From Salinibacter grassmerensis (lineage in GTDB: Bacteria > Bacteroidota > Rhodothermia > Rhodothermales > Salinibacteraceae), in contig NZ_CAMTTF010000012.1 in NCBI RefSeq assembly GCF_947077765.1, forward strand, positions 1 through 33,964: a stretch of DNA of 33,964 bases. Reading direction: 5' to 3'. How positions within the stretch are numbered: position 1 is the stretch's first letter; each line of letters starts with the position of its first letter. Made by a program: the position numbers and the translations under genes. Positions 14,073 through 22,735 of this stretch are shown piece after piece. The notes beneath the pieces were generated by a model. The model searched no databases. It worked only from the letters and a program-made list of their open reading frames with translations, and was not told the DNA's origin.

Positions 14073-14299
14073 GTGATTTGAGCCCAGACGACGCGAGCCG
14101 CAACCGCGGCCGCACAGACAAGAGCCTAGAGGATGAGGTGCGCTCGGACGACGTGGAGGAGGCGACGGTTAGGTACACACTGGACCTCGCTAAGAGCTTG
14201 CACAAGCGCCTCAAACGGCAGGCCTTGATGGAGGAGGAGCGGTCGATGAAGGCGGTAACGACCGAGGCGATCGAGGACTACCTGCGCAAACACGAGTGA
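14069..14299 (+). CDS. RHH partner of ParA (ParB/ParG-like DNA-binding protein)
   Basis: A 76-residue protein. The first 30 residues are acidic and probably flexible. EATVRYTLDLAKSLHKRLKR then gives the RHH strand and helix 1, and KAVTTEAIEDYLRKHE gives helix 2. Small RHH proteins of this sort are the centromere-binding partners of type Ib ParA. The flexible N-terminus usually stimulates the ATPase. It overlaps parA by four bases. Its likely targets are the dyads at 13403-13440 and 14298-14344. The last 30 codons are duplicated at 14950-15042. Confidence 0.85.
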   Translation: MSDLSPDDASRNRGRTDKSLEDEVRSDDVEEATVRYTLDLAKSLHKRLKRQALMEEERSMKAVTTEAIEDYLRKHE

Positions 14300-14344
14300 T
14301 CGCACATGCGATCAGTCGCACGACCGTACGATTGTACAATCTTA
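14298..14344. promoter_or_regulatory. Second palindrome cluster of the partition locus
   Basis: GATCGCA (14298-14304) pairs with TGCGATC (14307-14313). CGTACGATTGTACAATCTTA (14325-14344) matches the 13403-13422 element at 18 of 20 bases. A binding site for the RHH protein, or a parS half, is the likeliest reading. Confidence 0.6.
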
Positions 14345-14413
14345 TGACTCAGGCTTGAATCATTCGGGCGGTCGTCGGGCTTGGTCTGCACTAAAGAATC
14401 GACACACAGAGCT

Positions 14414-14920
14414 ATGCCCACCACAACTACACCAGCACAGCACCAGAAGCGGTGGCAGGAGATTGTGGGCGACCCGCTTCTGAGCGATCTTCCATACAAG
14501 GTCGAGACCAACCACAGAGGCCAGATTGTCTTGAGCCCGCACCAGTTCTCCCACTCTCAGCTCCAGCGCACGATCCAGAAGAAGCTTGACGCCGTTCTCA
14601 CTGGAGGAGAGGTATTCCCAGAGTGCCCGATTACCACGAGGAAGGGAGTGCGCCGGGCAGATGTCACGTGGGCGAGCGAGAGCAAGATACGGGAGATGGA
14701 AAGAGCTGGCGACCCTCCGACGACCGCCCCGGAAATTTGCATCGAGGTTATGAGCGAGTCCAACGATTGGGACGAGATGGAAGAGAAGCGAAAGCTCTAC
14801 CGGGAGGCCGGCGCTGAGGAGACATGGGTTGTAGATGAGGGAGAGATCCGGTTCTTCGGGCAAGAGGAGATGGAGCAGTCAGCAGTCGCGCCCAAGTTTC
14901 CGTCTCGCGTCGCCAGTTAG
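14414..14920 (+). CDS. Uma2-family (DUF820) PD-(D/E)XK nuclease-like protein
   Basis: A 168-residue protein from the ATG at 14414; the frame is open 11 codons upstream but without a better start. Uma2 features in order are: the strand GQIVLSPHQFSHSQLQRTIQ with the conserved helix, VFPECPITTRKGVRRADVTW with the catalytic-type aspartate, TAPEICIEVMSESNDWDEME with the E-x-x-S-x-S-N motif, then KRKLYREAGAEETWVVDEGE (K-x-x-x-Y-x-x-x-G-A-x-E-x-W). These proteins have a restriction-endonuclease fold and are abundant in cyanobacteria and some Bacteroidota, but their function is poorly known. It is inserted between the partition genes and a duplicated RHH tail, which hints at recent acquisition. Confidence 0.85.
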   Translation: MPTTTTPAQHQKRWQEIVGDPLLSDLPYKVETNHRGQIVLSPHQFSHSQLQRTIQKKLDAVLTGGEVFPECPITTRKGVRRADVTWASESKIREMERAGDPPTTAPEICIEVMSESNDWDEMEEKRKLYREAGAEETWVVDEGEIRFFGQEEMEQSAVAPKFPSRVAS

Positions 14921-14922
14921 TC

Positions 14923-15042
14923 GTTGACTCCGCTGTTGCGTCAAAGAGGCTCCACAAACGGCAAGCCTTGATGGAAGAAGAGCGCAGCATGAAGGCAGTG
15001 ACGACAGAGGCGATTGAAGACTACCTCCGCAAACACGAGTGA
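14923..15042 (+). pseudogene. Duplicated 3' fragment of the RHH partition gene
   Basis: Reading from 14923, the frame gives VDSAVASKRLHKRQALMEEE and then RSMKAVTTEAIEDYLRKHE to a TGA at 15040. The last 27 residues are identical to the C-terminus of the RHH gene ending at 14299, but many codons differ at the third position. There is no start or N-terminal half. It is a diverged partial duplicate, and together the two copies bracket the Uma2 gene. Confidence 0.8.
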
Positions 15043-15076
15043 TCTTACAATCGTAATTAAGATCGCAAGATCGTAA
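15042..15076. promoter_or_regulatory. Third cluster of the CGTA/GATCTTA element
   Basis: ATCTTACAATCGTAA and TTAAGATCGCAAGATCGTAA contain inverted and direct copies of the same half-site words seen at 13403-13440. It directly precedes the gene at 15083. Confidence 0.45.
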
Positions 15077-15082
15077 AAAGCC

Positions 15083-15415
15083 ATGAGTGATAATCTGAAA
15101 GCGGCGGAGTTTTATCCTGACGTTGACCCGGATACGACTTTTTCCGGGTACACGAAGGGTGACACATGGAACGGGTGGGCGTGTCCCTACTTCGAGAAGG
15201 ACGTGGCCGAGCAAGTTGCGGAGCACTACAGCCAGGAAGATCAGTACGACCACGAGGAGGAGTACTGGGCCGAGTATATTCCCGAAGAGGATGCCTTTGC
15301 ATTTCACAATCACGAGTACGAAGAACCCAGGGAATTCGGTGCCGTGGCGTTCGACGGCCACAAACTATATCCCATCGGAGCTTACTGCTGGACGTGGGTG
15401 GAGGTGGACGAATAG
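15083..15415 (+). CDS. Small acidic protein of unknown function
   Basis: A 110-residue, very acidic protein (MSDNLKAAEFYPDVDPDTTF, then GDTWNGWACPYFEKDVAEQV, DHEEEYWAEYIPEEDAFAFH, and IGAYCWTWVEVDE at the end). The W-N-G-W-x-C-P-Y-F segment looks conserved and occurs in short plasmid and phage proteins, but I cannot name a family. The gene points towards vsr and ends only three bases before the vsr stop, so the two converge with no room for a terminator. The RHH-type sites before it may control it. Confidence 0.6.
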   Translation: MSDNLKAAEFYPDVDPDTTFSGYTKGDTWNGWACPYFEKDVAEQVAEHYSQEDQYDHEEEYWAEYIPEEDAFAFHNHEYEEPREFGAVAFDGHKLYPIGAYCWTWVEVDE

Positions 15416-15418
15416 CCT

Positions 15419-15862
15419 TCAGTCCTCCAGCTGAGAGTCCAGGTCATGCATGATGTCTTCGAGGGTGTCCACCGCGTCGTCGTTGAGCTCGCATTCCCAA
15501 ACGGTAAGCACCTGCCACCCAAGCTCTTCGAGAGCCTCTTCATTCTTTCCGTCACGTTCGACGTTGCGCTCAAACTTCTCTTTCCAGGACTGGGTGTTGC
15601 TATTCGGCATGCTCCGTCCCTTCCGGCAGTCATGGCGGTGCCAGAAGCAGCCGTGGACGAAGATCACCGTATTGTACTTGGGAAGAACGACATCCGGCGT
15701 ACCCGGAAGATCAGACACGTTTTTCCTGAATCGGTAACCGGCTTGATGTAGTATGCTCCTCGTGAGCTGCTCGGGCTCGGTCTCGGTGGAATTGATCCGA
15801 GACATGAGCTCACTTCGTTCTTCCGGGCTGAGAGGGTCCTCCCTGTTCGATTCTTGAGTCAT
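15419..15862 (-). CDS. vsr: Very short patch repair endonuclease (Vsr)
   Basis: Vsr nicks DNA 5' of T-G mismatches that arise when 5-methylcytosine deaminates at a methyltransferase site. This 147-residue copy, counted from the ATG at 15862, has the whole signature: SELMSRINSTETEPEQLTRS, AGYRFRKNVSDLPGTPDVVL with the catalytic aspartate, TVIFVHGCFWHRHDCRKG with the catalytic and zinc-binding H/C residues, WKEKFERNVERDGKN, and LGWQVLTVWECEL. The length is normal. It diverges from the cytosine methyltransferase with 14 bases between the starts, the usual genomic pairing, so the promoters must overlap. Confidence 0.95.
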   Translation of the reverse strand: MTQESNREDPLSPEERSELMSRINSTETEPEQLTRSILHQAGYRFRKNVSDLPGTPDVVLPKYNTVIFVHGCFWHRHDCRKGRSMPNSNTQSWKEKFERNVERDGKNEEALEELGWQVLTVWECELNDDAVDTLEDIMHDLDSQLED

Positions 15863-15876
15863 TAGTACTGTTGAGG

Positions 15877-18015
15877 ATGAATGAACCGGTAGCACTTATC
15901 GACTTATTTTCAGGGTGTGGAGGGTTCACCCTTGGTTTCACTCAGGTGCACACAGACGAAGGCAACCCTGTTTTCGAACCAGTATGGTCGAATGACTTCG
16001 ACGAGGATTCAGTTGCCAGCTACAACTCCAACTTTGGAGATCATTGTGTTCATGGTAACATCGTCGACCTTCTGGAGGAAGGAGTCGAGTTTCCGGACGC
16101 TGACATTGTAATCGGCGGACCGCCTTGCCAGGGCTACAGCTTGCTCAACAAGGACAAAGAAGGAGACCCGAGGAAGCAACTATGGCGGCCGTACATGGAA
16201 GTGGTCGACCGGGTGGGAGCTGAGGTCTTCGTCATGGAGAATGTCCAGCAGCTTCTAGGATCTGCCGAGCATGATGACATCAAGGCTCGAGCACGAGAGT
16301 TGGGATTCGAGGTTGAATCGGCCGACTTGGTAGCAGCCAACTACGGGGTGCCTCAGACACGGACCCGTGCCTTCATCATCGGGAGTAAGCTCGGAGATCC
16401 GGCCGAGCACTTTCCGCCGGAGCGGACTCACTTCAACCCGAAAGAGAGGCAAATGACGATCGATGACGGAGCTGAGATGCAGCCCTGGAATACGGTAAGG
16501 GATGCCATCGGGGATCTCCCACCGCCCCTTGGAACCGAGGTAAGAGACGAGCCCGGTCCTTTTGATTTGCATTTCAGCCGTAGTCCCACCGCAAAGAGTA
16601 TTCGCAGGTATATAACCGTACAGGAAGAGGGAGCTAATCGCTACGACCTTCAAGAGCGGGCTCCTGAAATAACTCCTGATTGCTGGAAGCGAAAGACATC
16701 CGGTGGTACTGACATTTTCGGTCGGCTGTGGTGGGATCGGCCAGCATTTACGATCCGAACGGAATTCTTCAAGCCGGAGAAGGGAAGATCTCTTCATCCC
16801 AGCCAGCACCGGGCAATTACCCACCGCGAAGCTGCTCGATTTCAGTCGTTTCCCGATTGGTTTGATTTTCAGGGCAGCAAAACTTCAATTGCATCTCAGA
16901 TTGGGAATGCGGTGCCACCTCGTCTCGGATTTCACGTAGCTACAAGTGCAGCGAGGCTCTTCACGGACGAGGATCTCACCCGTAGAGAAGACCCGATCGG
17001 TGTCCATTCCGGTACCAATGGTTCTATCAAATCCAACGGTGAGATGTCAAAAGAAGATATACAGAAGCTTTGCAACCGGCTTGTAGAACGAGCTGAGGAA
17101 GTTGATAGCGACCTGAGTGGAGATGAGCTGAGAGAGAGTACTCAGGCACTTGCTGACGCGAAGGAAGCCATTAAGGAGATAGGGAAATCGCTCTTCCCTG
17201 ATGCAACGTCCGGCAGGAAACGAATTCTCAAGTACCTCCTCAGCTTTCCTCGAACTCCCATTCCTGGGAAAGAGCTCGGAGCCGTTGCAGGCATCAAGGA
17301 ATACGGACGGCGTATCCGTGAACTGCGGAAAGAGCATGGTTGGCCGGTCTACAGCGGGATAACAATCCGCGAGATGATATATGAGGGTGATCTGTTCGAG
17401 CCGGATGTGCCCGATGGAGCTAAGGAAATGGCTCGTGACGACTACATTCTCCTTGACACCGAGCGGGACGAGGAGGCCGCCGAGCGGTGGAAGACCGCCA
17501 ACAAGATTCGAAACATGGATGGTTCTCTCCAAGATCGCCTGCTGAAATTCTTCCGGGAGAACGTAGGAGAGCCGGTAACTGGTGAAGAGTTGCGGTATGT
17601 GGCCAATGGTGCCCAGTCGTGGCCGCGGCGGGTTCGTGAGCTGAGAACAGAGGAAGGCTGGCCGGTTCGGACTCGTAACACCGGTAGACCCGACCTGGAG
17701 CAGGGAGAATATATTTTGGAAGAAGACAGGCAAGATGAACCCCACGATCGAGACGTCCAGGATATGGTTAGGTCGAAGGTGCTGGACCGGGATGGTCACG
17801 AATGCAGAAAGTGCGGATGGGATTACGTCAGAGGAGAGAAAAACCCTCATGGCCCGAGGACTAAGCTTGAGGTGCACCACACCCGGCCGCACGTTGAGGG
17901 TGGAGAGAATAACGCGGACAACCTCGTCACCCTCTGCAACGTGTGCCACGATGAAGTCCACCGGACCAACCGTTTAGAGGATCCTGACGAGCTGCAGGAC
18001 TGGTTGACAGTTTGA
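15877..18015 (+). CDS. Cytosine-5 DNA methyltransferase fused to winged-helix-like repeats and an HNH nuclease
   Basis: A 712-residue fusion. Residues 1 to about 360 are a C5 methyltransferase: [16 protein letters not shown] (motif I), [13 protein letters not shown] (motif IV, catalytic C84), FVMENVQ (VI), [15 protein letters not shown] (VIII) and [14 protein letters not shown] (X). After a linker come two similar segments of about 50 residues: [20 protein letters not shown] with [17 protein letters not shown], and [20 protein letters not shown] with [17 protein letters not shown]. They look like winged helices. The C-terminus is an HNH nuclease: [29 protein letters not shown] and [13 protein letters not shown] (two CxxC pairs and the H-H...N...H core). 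One chain could therefore both modify and cut. The ATG at 15877 gives motif I at the normal distance; TTG at 15871 is also possible. It overlaps the nuclease gene downstream by four bases. Confidence 0.9.
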   Translation: MNEPVALIDLFSGCGGFTLGFTQVHTDEGNPVFEPVWSNDFDEDSVASYNSNFGDHCVHGNIVDLLEEGVEFPDADIVIGGPPCQGYSLLNKDKEGDPRKQLWRPYMEVVDRVGAEVFVMENVQQLLGSAEHDDIKARARELGFEVESADLVAANYGVPQTRTRAFIIGSKLGDPAEHFPPERTHFNPKERQMTIDDGAEMQPWNTVRDAIGDLPPPLGTEVRDEPGPFDLHFSRSPTAKSIRRYITVQEEGANRYDLQERAPEITPDCWKRKTSGGTDIFGRLWWDRPAFTIRTEFFKPEKGRSLHPSQHRAITHREAARFQSFPDWFDFQGSKTSIASQIGNAVPPRLGFHVATSAARLFTDEDLTRREDPIGVHSGTNGSIKSNGEMSKEDIQKLCNRLVERAEEVDSDLSGDELRESTQALADAKEAIKEIGKSLFPDATSGRKRILKYLLSFPRTPIPGKELGAVAGIKEYGRRIRELRKEHGWPVYSGITIREMIYEGDLFEPDVPDGAKEMARDDYILLDTERDEEAAERWKTANKIRNMDGSLQDRLLKFFRENVGEPVTGEELRYVANGAQSWPRRVRELRTEEGWPVRTRNTGRPDLEQGEYILEEDRQDEPHDRDVQDMVRSKVLDRDGHECRKCGWDYVRGEKNPHGPRTKLEVHHTRPHVEGGENNADNLVTLCNVCHDEVHRTNRLEDPDELQDWLTV

Positions 18016-18716
18016 ATCCTCGATACTCAGTTCTCGTGACTGTATTGGTGCCCTTTGTCCAGCGGTGTCTTGCGGCAGCTGTACTTCTTCTGTCCCTTGT
18101 TTCGTTGGAAGCCCAAGCTCAAGTCGAGCCGGGCCAAACCTTCACCGCTCGCGTCACGGAGATCACTGACGGCGACACGTATGATGTGCGCCGCTCGGCC
18201 GGAGGAGAGGTCACGATCCGCCTCCACGGCGTCGACACGCCGGAGTCCGCGCAGTCCTATGGCATGGCCGCCACGCGAGCCGCACGGCGCTACGTCGGCG
18301 GAAAAGACGTTCGCGTGACCGTTGAGGACATCGGCCGCTACGGCCGTGCTGTGGCCCGCATAACCGCCGGAGGAGGAGACCTAGGTGCCATGCTCATCCG
18401 CGATGGGTATGGGTGGTACTACGAGCAGTACGCGCCTGGAGCGACCGAGTACGCCCGCCTGCAGCGCCAGGCCAGAAGCGCCGGCCGCGGCCTATGGTCT
18501 CAGCGAAATCCGACACCGCCGTGGGAGTGGCGAGACCGCACGTCAGGTCCAGGCGAGACATCGGTGAAGGACCGCGACTGCTCGGACTTCGACACCCAGC
18601 CGGAAGCGCAGCGGTTTTTCGAGCGGCACCAGCCGGGAGACCCGCACGGCCTCGATGGAAACGGCGATGGAGAGGCGTGTGAGTCGCTTCCTGGCGGGCC
18701 GCAGTCCGTGCACTAG
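18012..18716 (+). CDS. Secreted thermonuclease (SNase) with C-terminal Excalibur domain
   Basis: A 234-residue protein if it starts at TTG 18012; later GTG starts near 18036 and 18048 are possible. It has a signal peptide ([18 protein letters not shown], cut before QV). The SNase domain holds [33 protein letters not shown] (active-site R, D and E) and [11 protein letters not shown] (second active-site R), then [20 protein letters not shown] and [10 protein letters not shown] short linker leads to an Excalibur calcium-binding module ([33 protein letters not shown]). It would degrade nucleic acids outside the cell. It overlaps the methyltransferase-HNH gene by four bases, so it may be translated with it, though the connection to restriction is unclear. 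Confidence 0.9.
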   Translation: MNPRYSVLVTVLVPFVQRCLAAAVLLLSLVSLEAQAQVEPGQTFTARVTEITDGDTYDVRRSAGGEVTIRLHGVDTPESAQSYGMAATRAARRYVGGKDVRVTVEDIGRYGRAVARITAGGGDLGAMLIRDGYGWYYEQYAPGATEYARLQRQARSAGRGLWSQRNPTPPWEWRDRTSGPGETSVKDRDCSDFDTQPEAQRFFERHQPGDPHGLDGNGDGEACESLPGGPQSVH

Positions 18717-19534
18717 TAAAGCCTCCTGTCTGTGGTCCTATGACTGCATCGGTGTCGGATACTCTAGCCCGCTGCCTGACCCTGGAGCGACCGACCGAGT
18801 AGGTCATTCACTTCAGCTATCTTCCGTCCACACGGAGCGGTGCCCAAAGAGAATGCGCCGGCGTGGTCAATAACAGTAATAAAGAGCAGGTGCCCGGTGC
18901 GGTGGTTGACATCGGCCTGCGGCTGAGAGAGTAGTCTCGATCCTCTCCTGGTTGACGGCGATCTCTCAGAAGCGGATGATTCTGCAGGGCGCCCGACCGC
19001 AAGACGGCTGGCTCAGAAGCGTCGACGGGAGGCCCTTCGATGTACACGACCACGGGAGTTGTTGCTCCTACCCGGCTTGTACCTGGAAGAGTGGCCTTTC
19101 CAATCTGGACAAACATCAGATCCTCGTCTGATCTAGACGAGAGTTTCCCGTATGTGAAGCCAATCTAAAGGGAAGGCCTAGGCCCTGTGAGATTCCGCGG
19201 CGGCAGACGCTAGACCCGCACGGATCAAGGAATTCACAAAGCTGCGTTCCGGTCATACCCGGACATATCGACGCTGAGAACGGTTTTTTGCGCTGAGACA
19301 ATAACAGTAGTAAGCGGCGTCCATTTGATACTTTGGCGCCAGAAACCTACCGTGTCCACACCCGATGAGATGATCGGAGAGTTTCTGAAAAGACAAAAAT
19401 TGAGACGGAAACAGCGCAGCCTCGTCCCTGGAAGGACGAGGCTGCGAGACAAGTCATCGGCGCTGCAACGCCGACGGCGTTTCGTTTTGGAAGCTGAACA
19501 GTCCGTTTTATGTCCGCAAAGACCAAACAGACAT
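18717..19534. other. Intergenic stretch, no convincing gene
   Basis: About 800 bases with only weak frames. A 99-codon minus-strand frame (18817-19116) has no recognisable domain. The word CAATAACAGTARTAA occurs at 18868 and 19299. A perfect 12-base-pair hairpin, GCAGCCTCGTCC (19416-19427) with GGACGAGGCTGC (19434-19445), has no T-tract directly after it. Confidence 0.4.
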
Positions 19535-19675
19535 ATGTCCAGCACTGACACGGTAGAAAAAGACGATGACGACGACAGTGAAGACGAAGTGAAGATGCAC
19601 GAATGGGCCAAATCAGCCGGCCATCTTCTGACTGGTGCCGCGAAGTTCCTGCGGGCGGTTTCTAACTTCTTCTGA
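19535..19675 (+). CDS. Small protein with acidic and amphipathic halves, tentative
   Basis: A 46-residue frame from the ATG at 19535: an acidic first half (MSSTDTVEKDDDDDSEDEVK) and a helical, partly hydrophobic second half (MHEWAKSAGHLLTGAAKFLR, then AVSNFF). The frame is open upstream to 19325, but that part is arginine-rich and crosses a hairpin, so I prefer the internal start. It converges with the phosphoesterase gene, whose stop is 18 bases away. It could be a small membrane-active peptide, but the evidence is composition alone. Confidence 0.35.
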   Translation: MSSTDTVEKDDDDDSEDEVKMHEWAKSAGHLLTGAAKFLRAVSNFF

Positions 19676-19693
19676 CGTTCGAAGGGCGCCACA

Positions 19694-20902
19694 TCACGCG
19701 TGAAGTAGCCGGTCTCCACCACTGTCTCGTTCCAGTAAAACGAGCTGAATGGCCTTCCGGCTGCCGACGTAGCCCTCCTGGTCGTGATAGCCATCTAAAG
19801 GGACAGGCGAGGGCGTCTGGTAGATGACCCGGCCGGACTCGTCGACCATGTCCATGGCCTTATGGTGGAGGTGGCCTACAAACAGCGAGGTCCATTGGGT
19901 GGACCCGTACGCTTCGCGGGATTCTGAGCGCATGATCTCGCCCATTCGTCGCATCGTCTTCTTGGAGTAATCGCCGTGGGTGAGACAAAGTAGATGCCGA
20001 CCGTAGGTCGCATATTGGCGCTCCGCTAAGCCCATCGACGCGACGCTCTCGGCCGAGTGGAAACGCTGGCCGGCCGCCATGGCCGCGGCCACTCCGTTGG
20101 TGCGGTCGTGGTTTCCGAAAACTGGGACGATGGTCACTTCCAGTCCGACTTGACGGGCCATGTCCACCACCTCGACGAGAAGGTGGATGGCATGCTGAAG
20201 GGCTCGGCTGGTCGAGCAGGCCATATCCAGCTCGGTGCCGCTCGCCGTTTGTCCGCCTTTCGTGTCGGAGTGAACCAAGTCTCCACCGCCTACAACATAG
20301 ATCTGCTCCAGTTTGCGTAGACGTGCGGCGTCTTCAAGAGCCGTCTGTACGCGCCGCAAGATCGAGTCGCGGTACTCCTCAACGTCGAAGTCCTCGGCAT
20401 CTGCTGGCCGGGCGCCCAGGTGGAGGTCCTGGAGGTTCAGCACACCAGCGGCCCTCTCCTCGACCTCTTGGGACATTCGGACACGGAGCCGTGGCGGGTT
20501 GTAGTTTTCCTCTCGGAACGCTTCGGCCGCTTCATCCAGGCTGTCTTCCAATCTCCACCACTGGCGCGCGGCCTTGTCCCGCTCACGCCGCTCTTTCTTC
20601 CGCGCCTTCCGGTCGATCTCCCGCCGTTTGGACTCTTCGGTGAAGTGGTCGATGCCCTCTTCGATCGTCTTCGTCTGGTCGACGATCACGGCCTTGCCCT
20701 TCCTGAGCCCATGGGCGCGACGGAAGTGTTTGAACGACTCCAACGAAATGCCTGCCTCCTCTGCCGCTTCGGCCATGGTCAACTTCTCTACGCAGTAGCT
20801 ATCCGCCAACTGCTGCGCCTCCGCCATGGAGAGTTCGTGAGCGTACGCGGCCAGGTCCTCGTCCTGCGGGTCGAGGTGGTCCGGAAAGTGGTCGGCAATC
20901 AT
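19694..20902 (-). CDS. Calcineurin-like metallophosphoesterase with N-terminal HTH-like region
   Basis: A 402-residue protein. The first 90 residues contain a helix-turn-helix-like stretch (CVEKLTMAEAAEEAGISLES then FKHFRRAHGLRKG), and a charged K/R/E-rich helical linker follows. The rest is a two-metal phosphoesterase: VLNLQDLHLGARPA (D-x-H), YVVGGGDLVHSDTKG (G-G-D), TIVPVFGNHDRTNG (G-N-H-D), LLCLTHGDYSK (H-G-D) and TSLFVGHLHHKAM (G-H-x-H). Similar enzymes occur in phages and plasmids as nucleases or phosphatases. The HTH-like part suggests a DNA or RNA target. The neighbouring small membrane-protein gene lies upstream on the same strand, so an operon is likely. Confidence 0.85.
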   Translation of the reverse strand: MIADHFPDHLDPQDEDLAAYAHELSMAEAQQLADSYCVEKLTMAEAAEEAGISLESFKHFRRAHGLRKGKAVIVDQTKTIEEGIDHFTEESKRREIDRKARKKERRERDKAARQWWRLEDSLDEAAEAFREENYNPPRLRVRMSQEVEERAAGVLNLQDLHLGARPADAEDFDVEEYRDSILRRVQTALEDAARLRKLEQIYVVGGGDLVHSDTKGGQTASGTELDMACSTSRALQHAIHLLVEVVDMARQVGLEVTIVPVFGNHDRTNGVAAAMAAGQRFHSAESVASMGLAERQYATYGRHLLCLTHGDYSKKTMRRMGEIMRSESREAYGSTQWTSLFVGHLHHKAMDMVDESGRVIYQTPSPVPLDGYHDQEGYVGSRKAIQLVLLERDSGGDRLLHA

Positions 20903-20920
20903 ATACGTGGTTGGTCTTTG

Positions 20921-21241
20921 TTAGAGTCCAGGCGTAAGCTTGACGACGACGTAGGAGAGAAAGGCTCCAAACAGGATCGCCGCAAGGAGCCGAAGCTGGC
21001 GGCCAAGCTGCATATACCAGGGCCGCTCGATGGAGGAAGTGATTGCCTTCTCTGTCCGGTCGGTCGGCGCGCCGAACACCGTCCCTTCAAGCCCATCCCC
21101 ACGGCTAAAGAGCCGCGTTTCCTCACCCGCGGCGGGCAAGCGGAAGGTCTTTTCGACGGTGGTGGAGTCCTTCTCGACGCGGGCCGTGACCGTCTGGTCG
21201 TCAAGGTCGCTGCGGTCGATCTCCAGAAAGGACAGGTCCAC
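20921..21241 (-). CDS. Small single-pass membrane protein, unknown function
   Basis: At least 106 residues, counted from a GTG at 21241 (VDLSFLEIDRSDLDDQTVTA). It is beta-rich and polar up to a C-terminal hydrophobic helix (LRLLAAILFGAFLSYVVVKL). The frame is open for about 25 more codons upstream with protein-like sequence (EPTQVTIYEDTSQRET) but no ATG before a TAG near 21320. The true start may thus be a rare codon, or the gene may have lost its beginning. It ends 18 bases before the phosphoesterase start and is probably cotranscribed with it. No family recognised. Confidence 0.5.
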   Translation of the reverse strand: MDLSFLEIDRSDLDDQTVTARVEKDSTTVEKTFRLPAAGEETRLFSRGDGLEGTVFGAPTDRTEKAITSSIERPWYMQLGRQLRLLAAILFGAFLSYVVVKLTPGL

Positions 21242-21319
21242 CGTTTCCCGCTGGGAGGTGTCCTCGTAGATGGTGACTTGGGTTGGCTCGGTCGAGGTGC
21301 CATCGGGTGGAATGAAATC

Positions 21320-21757
21320 CTAGATTGAACCGCGAAGCTTGCAATATGACCCCAGGGGCAGTCCGCAGGTCGCACGAACGAGGCGAATACACGAGTCTCG
21401 ACGGGTAGCTGTATAGGCTGCTCGAAGAGGCTCGAAAAGGGCAGAGTGTGCCCGCATGCGGGGTTATGATAGTGCTGAAATACCCACCCCAGGGTCACCT
21501 CAAAACGAAACTTCTAACGTTTTTTCAAAGTGGCAAGTGCGCTCTAGCACAGTGCTCCTCACGCCTGAGCTCGCGGACGACGGCACTGCGATATGTGGAG
21601 TGTCAGTAGCTGCAAACTTACTTGGAACTTCCAAATGCTTTCTCTGTCTTATCTTATTCCGAATTATTGTGCTCTAAGTGAGCTCAATATTTTTGCATGT
21701 AGCCCACTAGGCACTAGGCGCTTCGAATCAATTTTAAAAAGTTTACGATAGATTGTT
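21320..21757. other. Intergenic stretch, no gene seen
   Basis: This divergent region lies between a minus-strand operon and a plus-strand gene, so it should hold both promoters. The right end is AT-rich (ATTTTAAAAAGTTTACG) just before the GTG start at 21758. No repeat or RNA structure stood out. Confidence 0.4.
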
Positions 21758-22735
21758 GTGGCAACTCAGACCACCAATAATTCTTTGTCTGGCGTATCTA
21801 CATTCAGTATACCGGATGACGCGATCGACCACCGGGTACCTGGAAGCGACAAGGAGGTCGAGATGAGCATCATTGAGATCACTCCATCGATGGCCCAAGA
21901 GTGGCTTAAAAAGAACACGAGCAACCGCAAGGTGCGGGAGGACCGCGTCGACCGCTACGCCGAGCAAATGCGGGACGGAGAATGGATGGTCAGCCCGGAC
22001 GCGATTGCCTTCGCGCACACGGGAAAATTGATCAACGGCCAGCACCGCCTGAAGGCCATCACGCAGCTAGGTAAAGGCGAGAGCGTCCAGTGCATGGTCG
22101 CGTTCAACCTCGACCCTGCCGCCTTCAAGATCGCCGATGTCGGCGTCAAACGGACTGGAGCGGACGTGCTCCGCATCGAGGGCTTCAAGCGGCCCGAGGA
22201 GCTGGCTGCAGTCTGCCGCTTGCTTGCCTTGTGGCAGCAGGATCGCTTGGAGGAGCTCAACCAGTACGAGAACGTCCGCAACTCGGTGATCGTGGACATT
22301 GCCACAGCTTGCCGCAACTACAGCGACGGGCCAAACAGCAGGCTCGTGGAAGCGATTAAGAAGGCCGGCTCGGACAAGAGCGCCTTGAAGAACAAGATGC
22401 CCAGAAGCCTGATGGCATTCGCGTACTTCGCGTACAAGCCCACCTTCCCCACGCGGGCGGAATACTTCTTCAATGGCTTCCTCGGCCGCGGAGAGTACCC
22501 GGCCGAGAGCTGGAAGAAGACCTTCGACGATGAGGACATGAAGAACCCGATCTCCGCGCTGTCGGACAAGATGCGCAACAACTACGATCAGCTGGAGCGG
22601 AAGGCGAAGCTCGCGCTTCTGATCAAGGCAATGAATAAGTACTGCCTCCACAAGCCGATGAAGCAGCTGCGGTGGAGAAGCAATGAAAGCATGCCGGAGA
22701 TGGCGGCGGAGATGGTGCCGGAGCTGAAGGGATAG
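21758..22735 (+). CDS. ParB/Srx-like protein with INGQHRL motif
   Basis: A 325-residue protein starting at a GTG. The first 100 residues match the ParB/sulfiredoxin-like fold seen in phage and plasmid proteins: NRKVREDRVDRYAEQMRDGE, then WMVSPDAIAFAHTGKLINGQ with HRLKAI after it (the G-Q-H-R-x-x-A motif). The next part is helical and includes KRTGADVLRIEGF and RNSVIVDIATACRNYS, and PTRAEYFFNGFLGRGEYPAE follows. Proteins of this class are common in phages and mobile elements and have no agreed function. It is not adjacent to parA, so a role in partition is doubtful. It stands alone, with intergenic DNA on both sides. Confidence 0.7.
   Translation: MATQTTNNSLSGVSTFSIPDDAIDHRVPGSDKEVEMSIIEITPSMAQEWLKKNTSNRKVREDRVDRYAEQMRDGEWMVSPDAIAFAHTGKLINGQHRLKAITQLGKGESVQCMVAFNLDPAAFKIADVGVKRTGADVLRIEGFKRPEELAAVCRLLALWQQDRLEELNQYENVRNSVIVDIATACRNYSDGPNSRLVEAIKKAGSDKSALKNKMPRSLMAFAYFAYKPTFPTRAEYFFNGFLGRGEYPAESWKKTFDDEDMKNPISALSDKMRNNYDQLERKAKLALLIKAMNKYCLHKPMKQLRWRSNESMPEMAAEMVPELKG

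Noticed and set aside
18817-19312. Possible small insertion bounded by CAATAACAGTARTAA words at 18868 and 19299
   Set aside because: The match is short, there are no terminal inverted repeats, and the 99-codon minus-strand frame inside has no recognisable domain.
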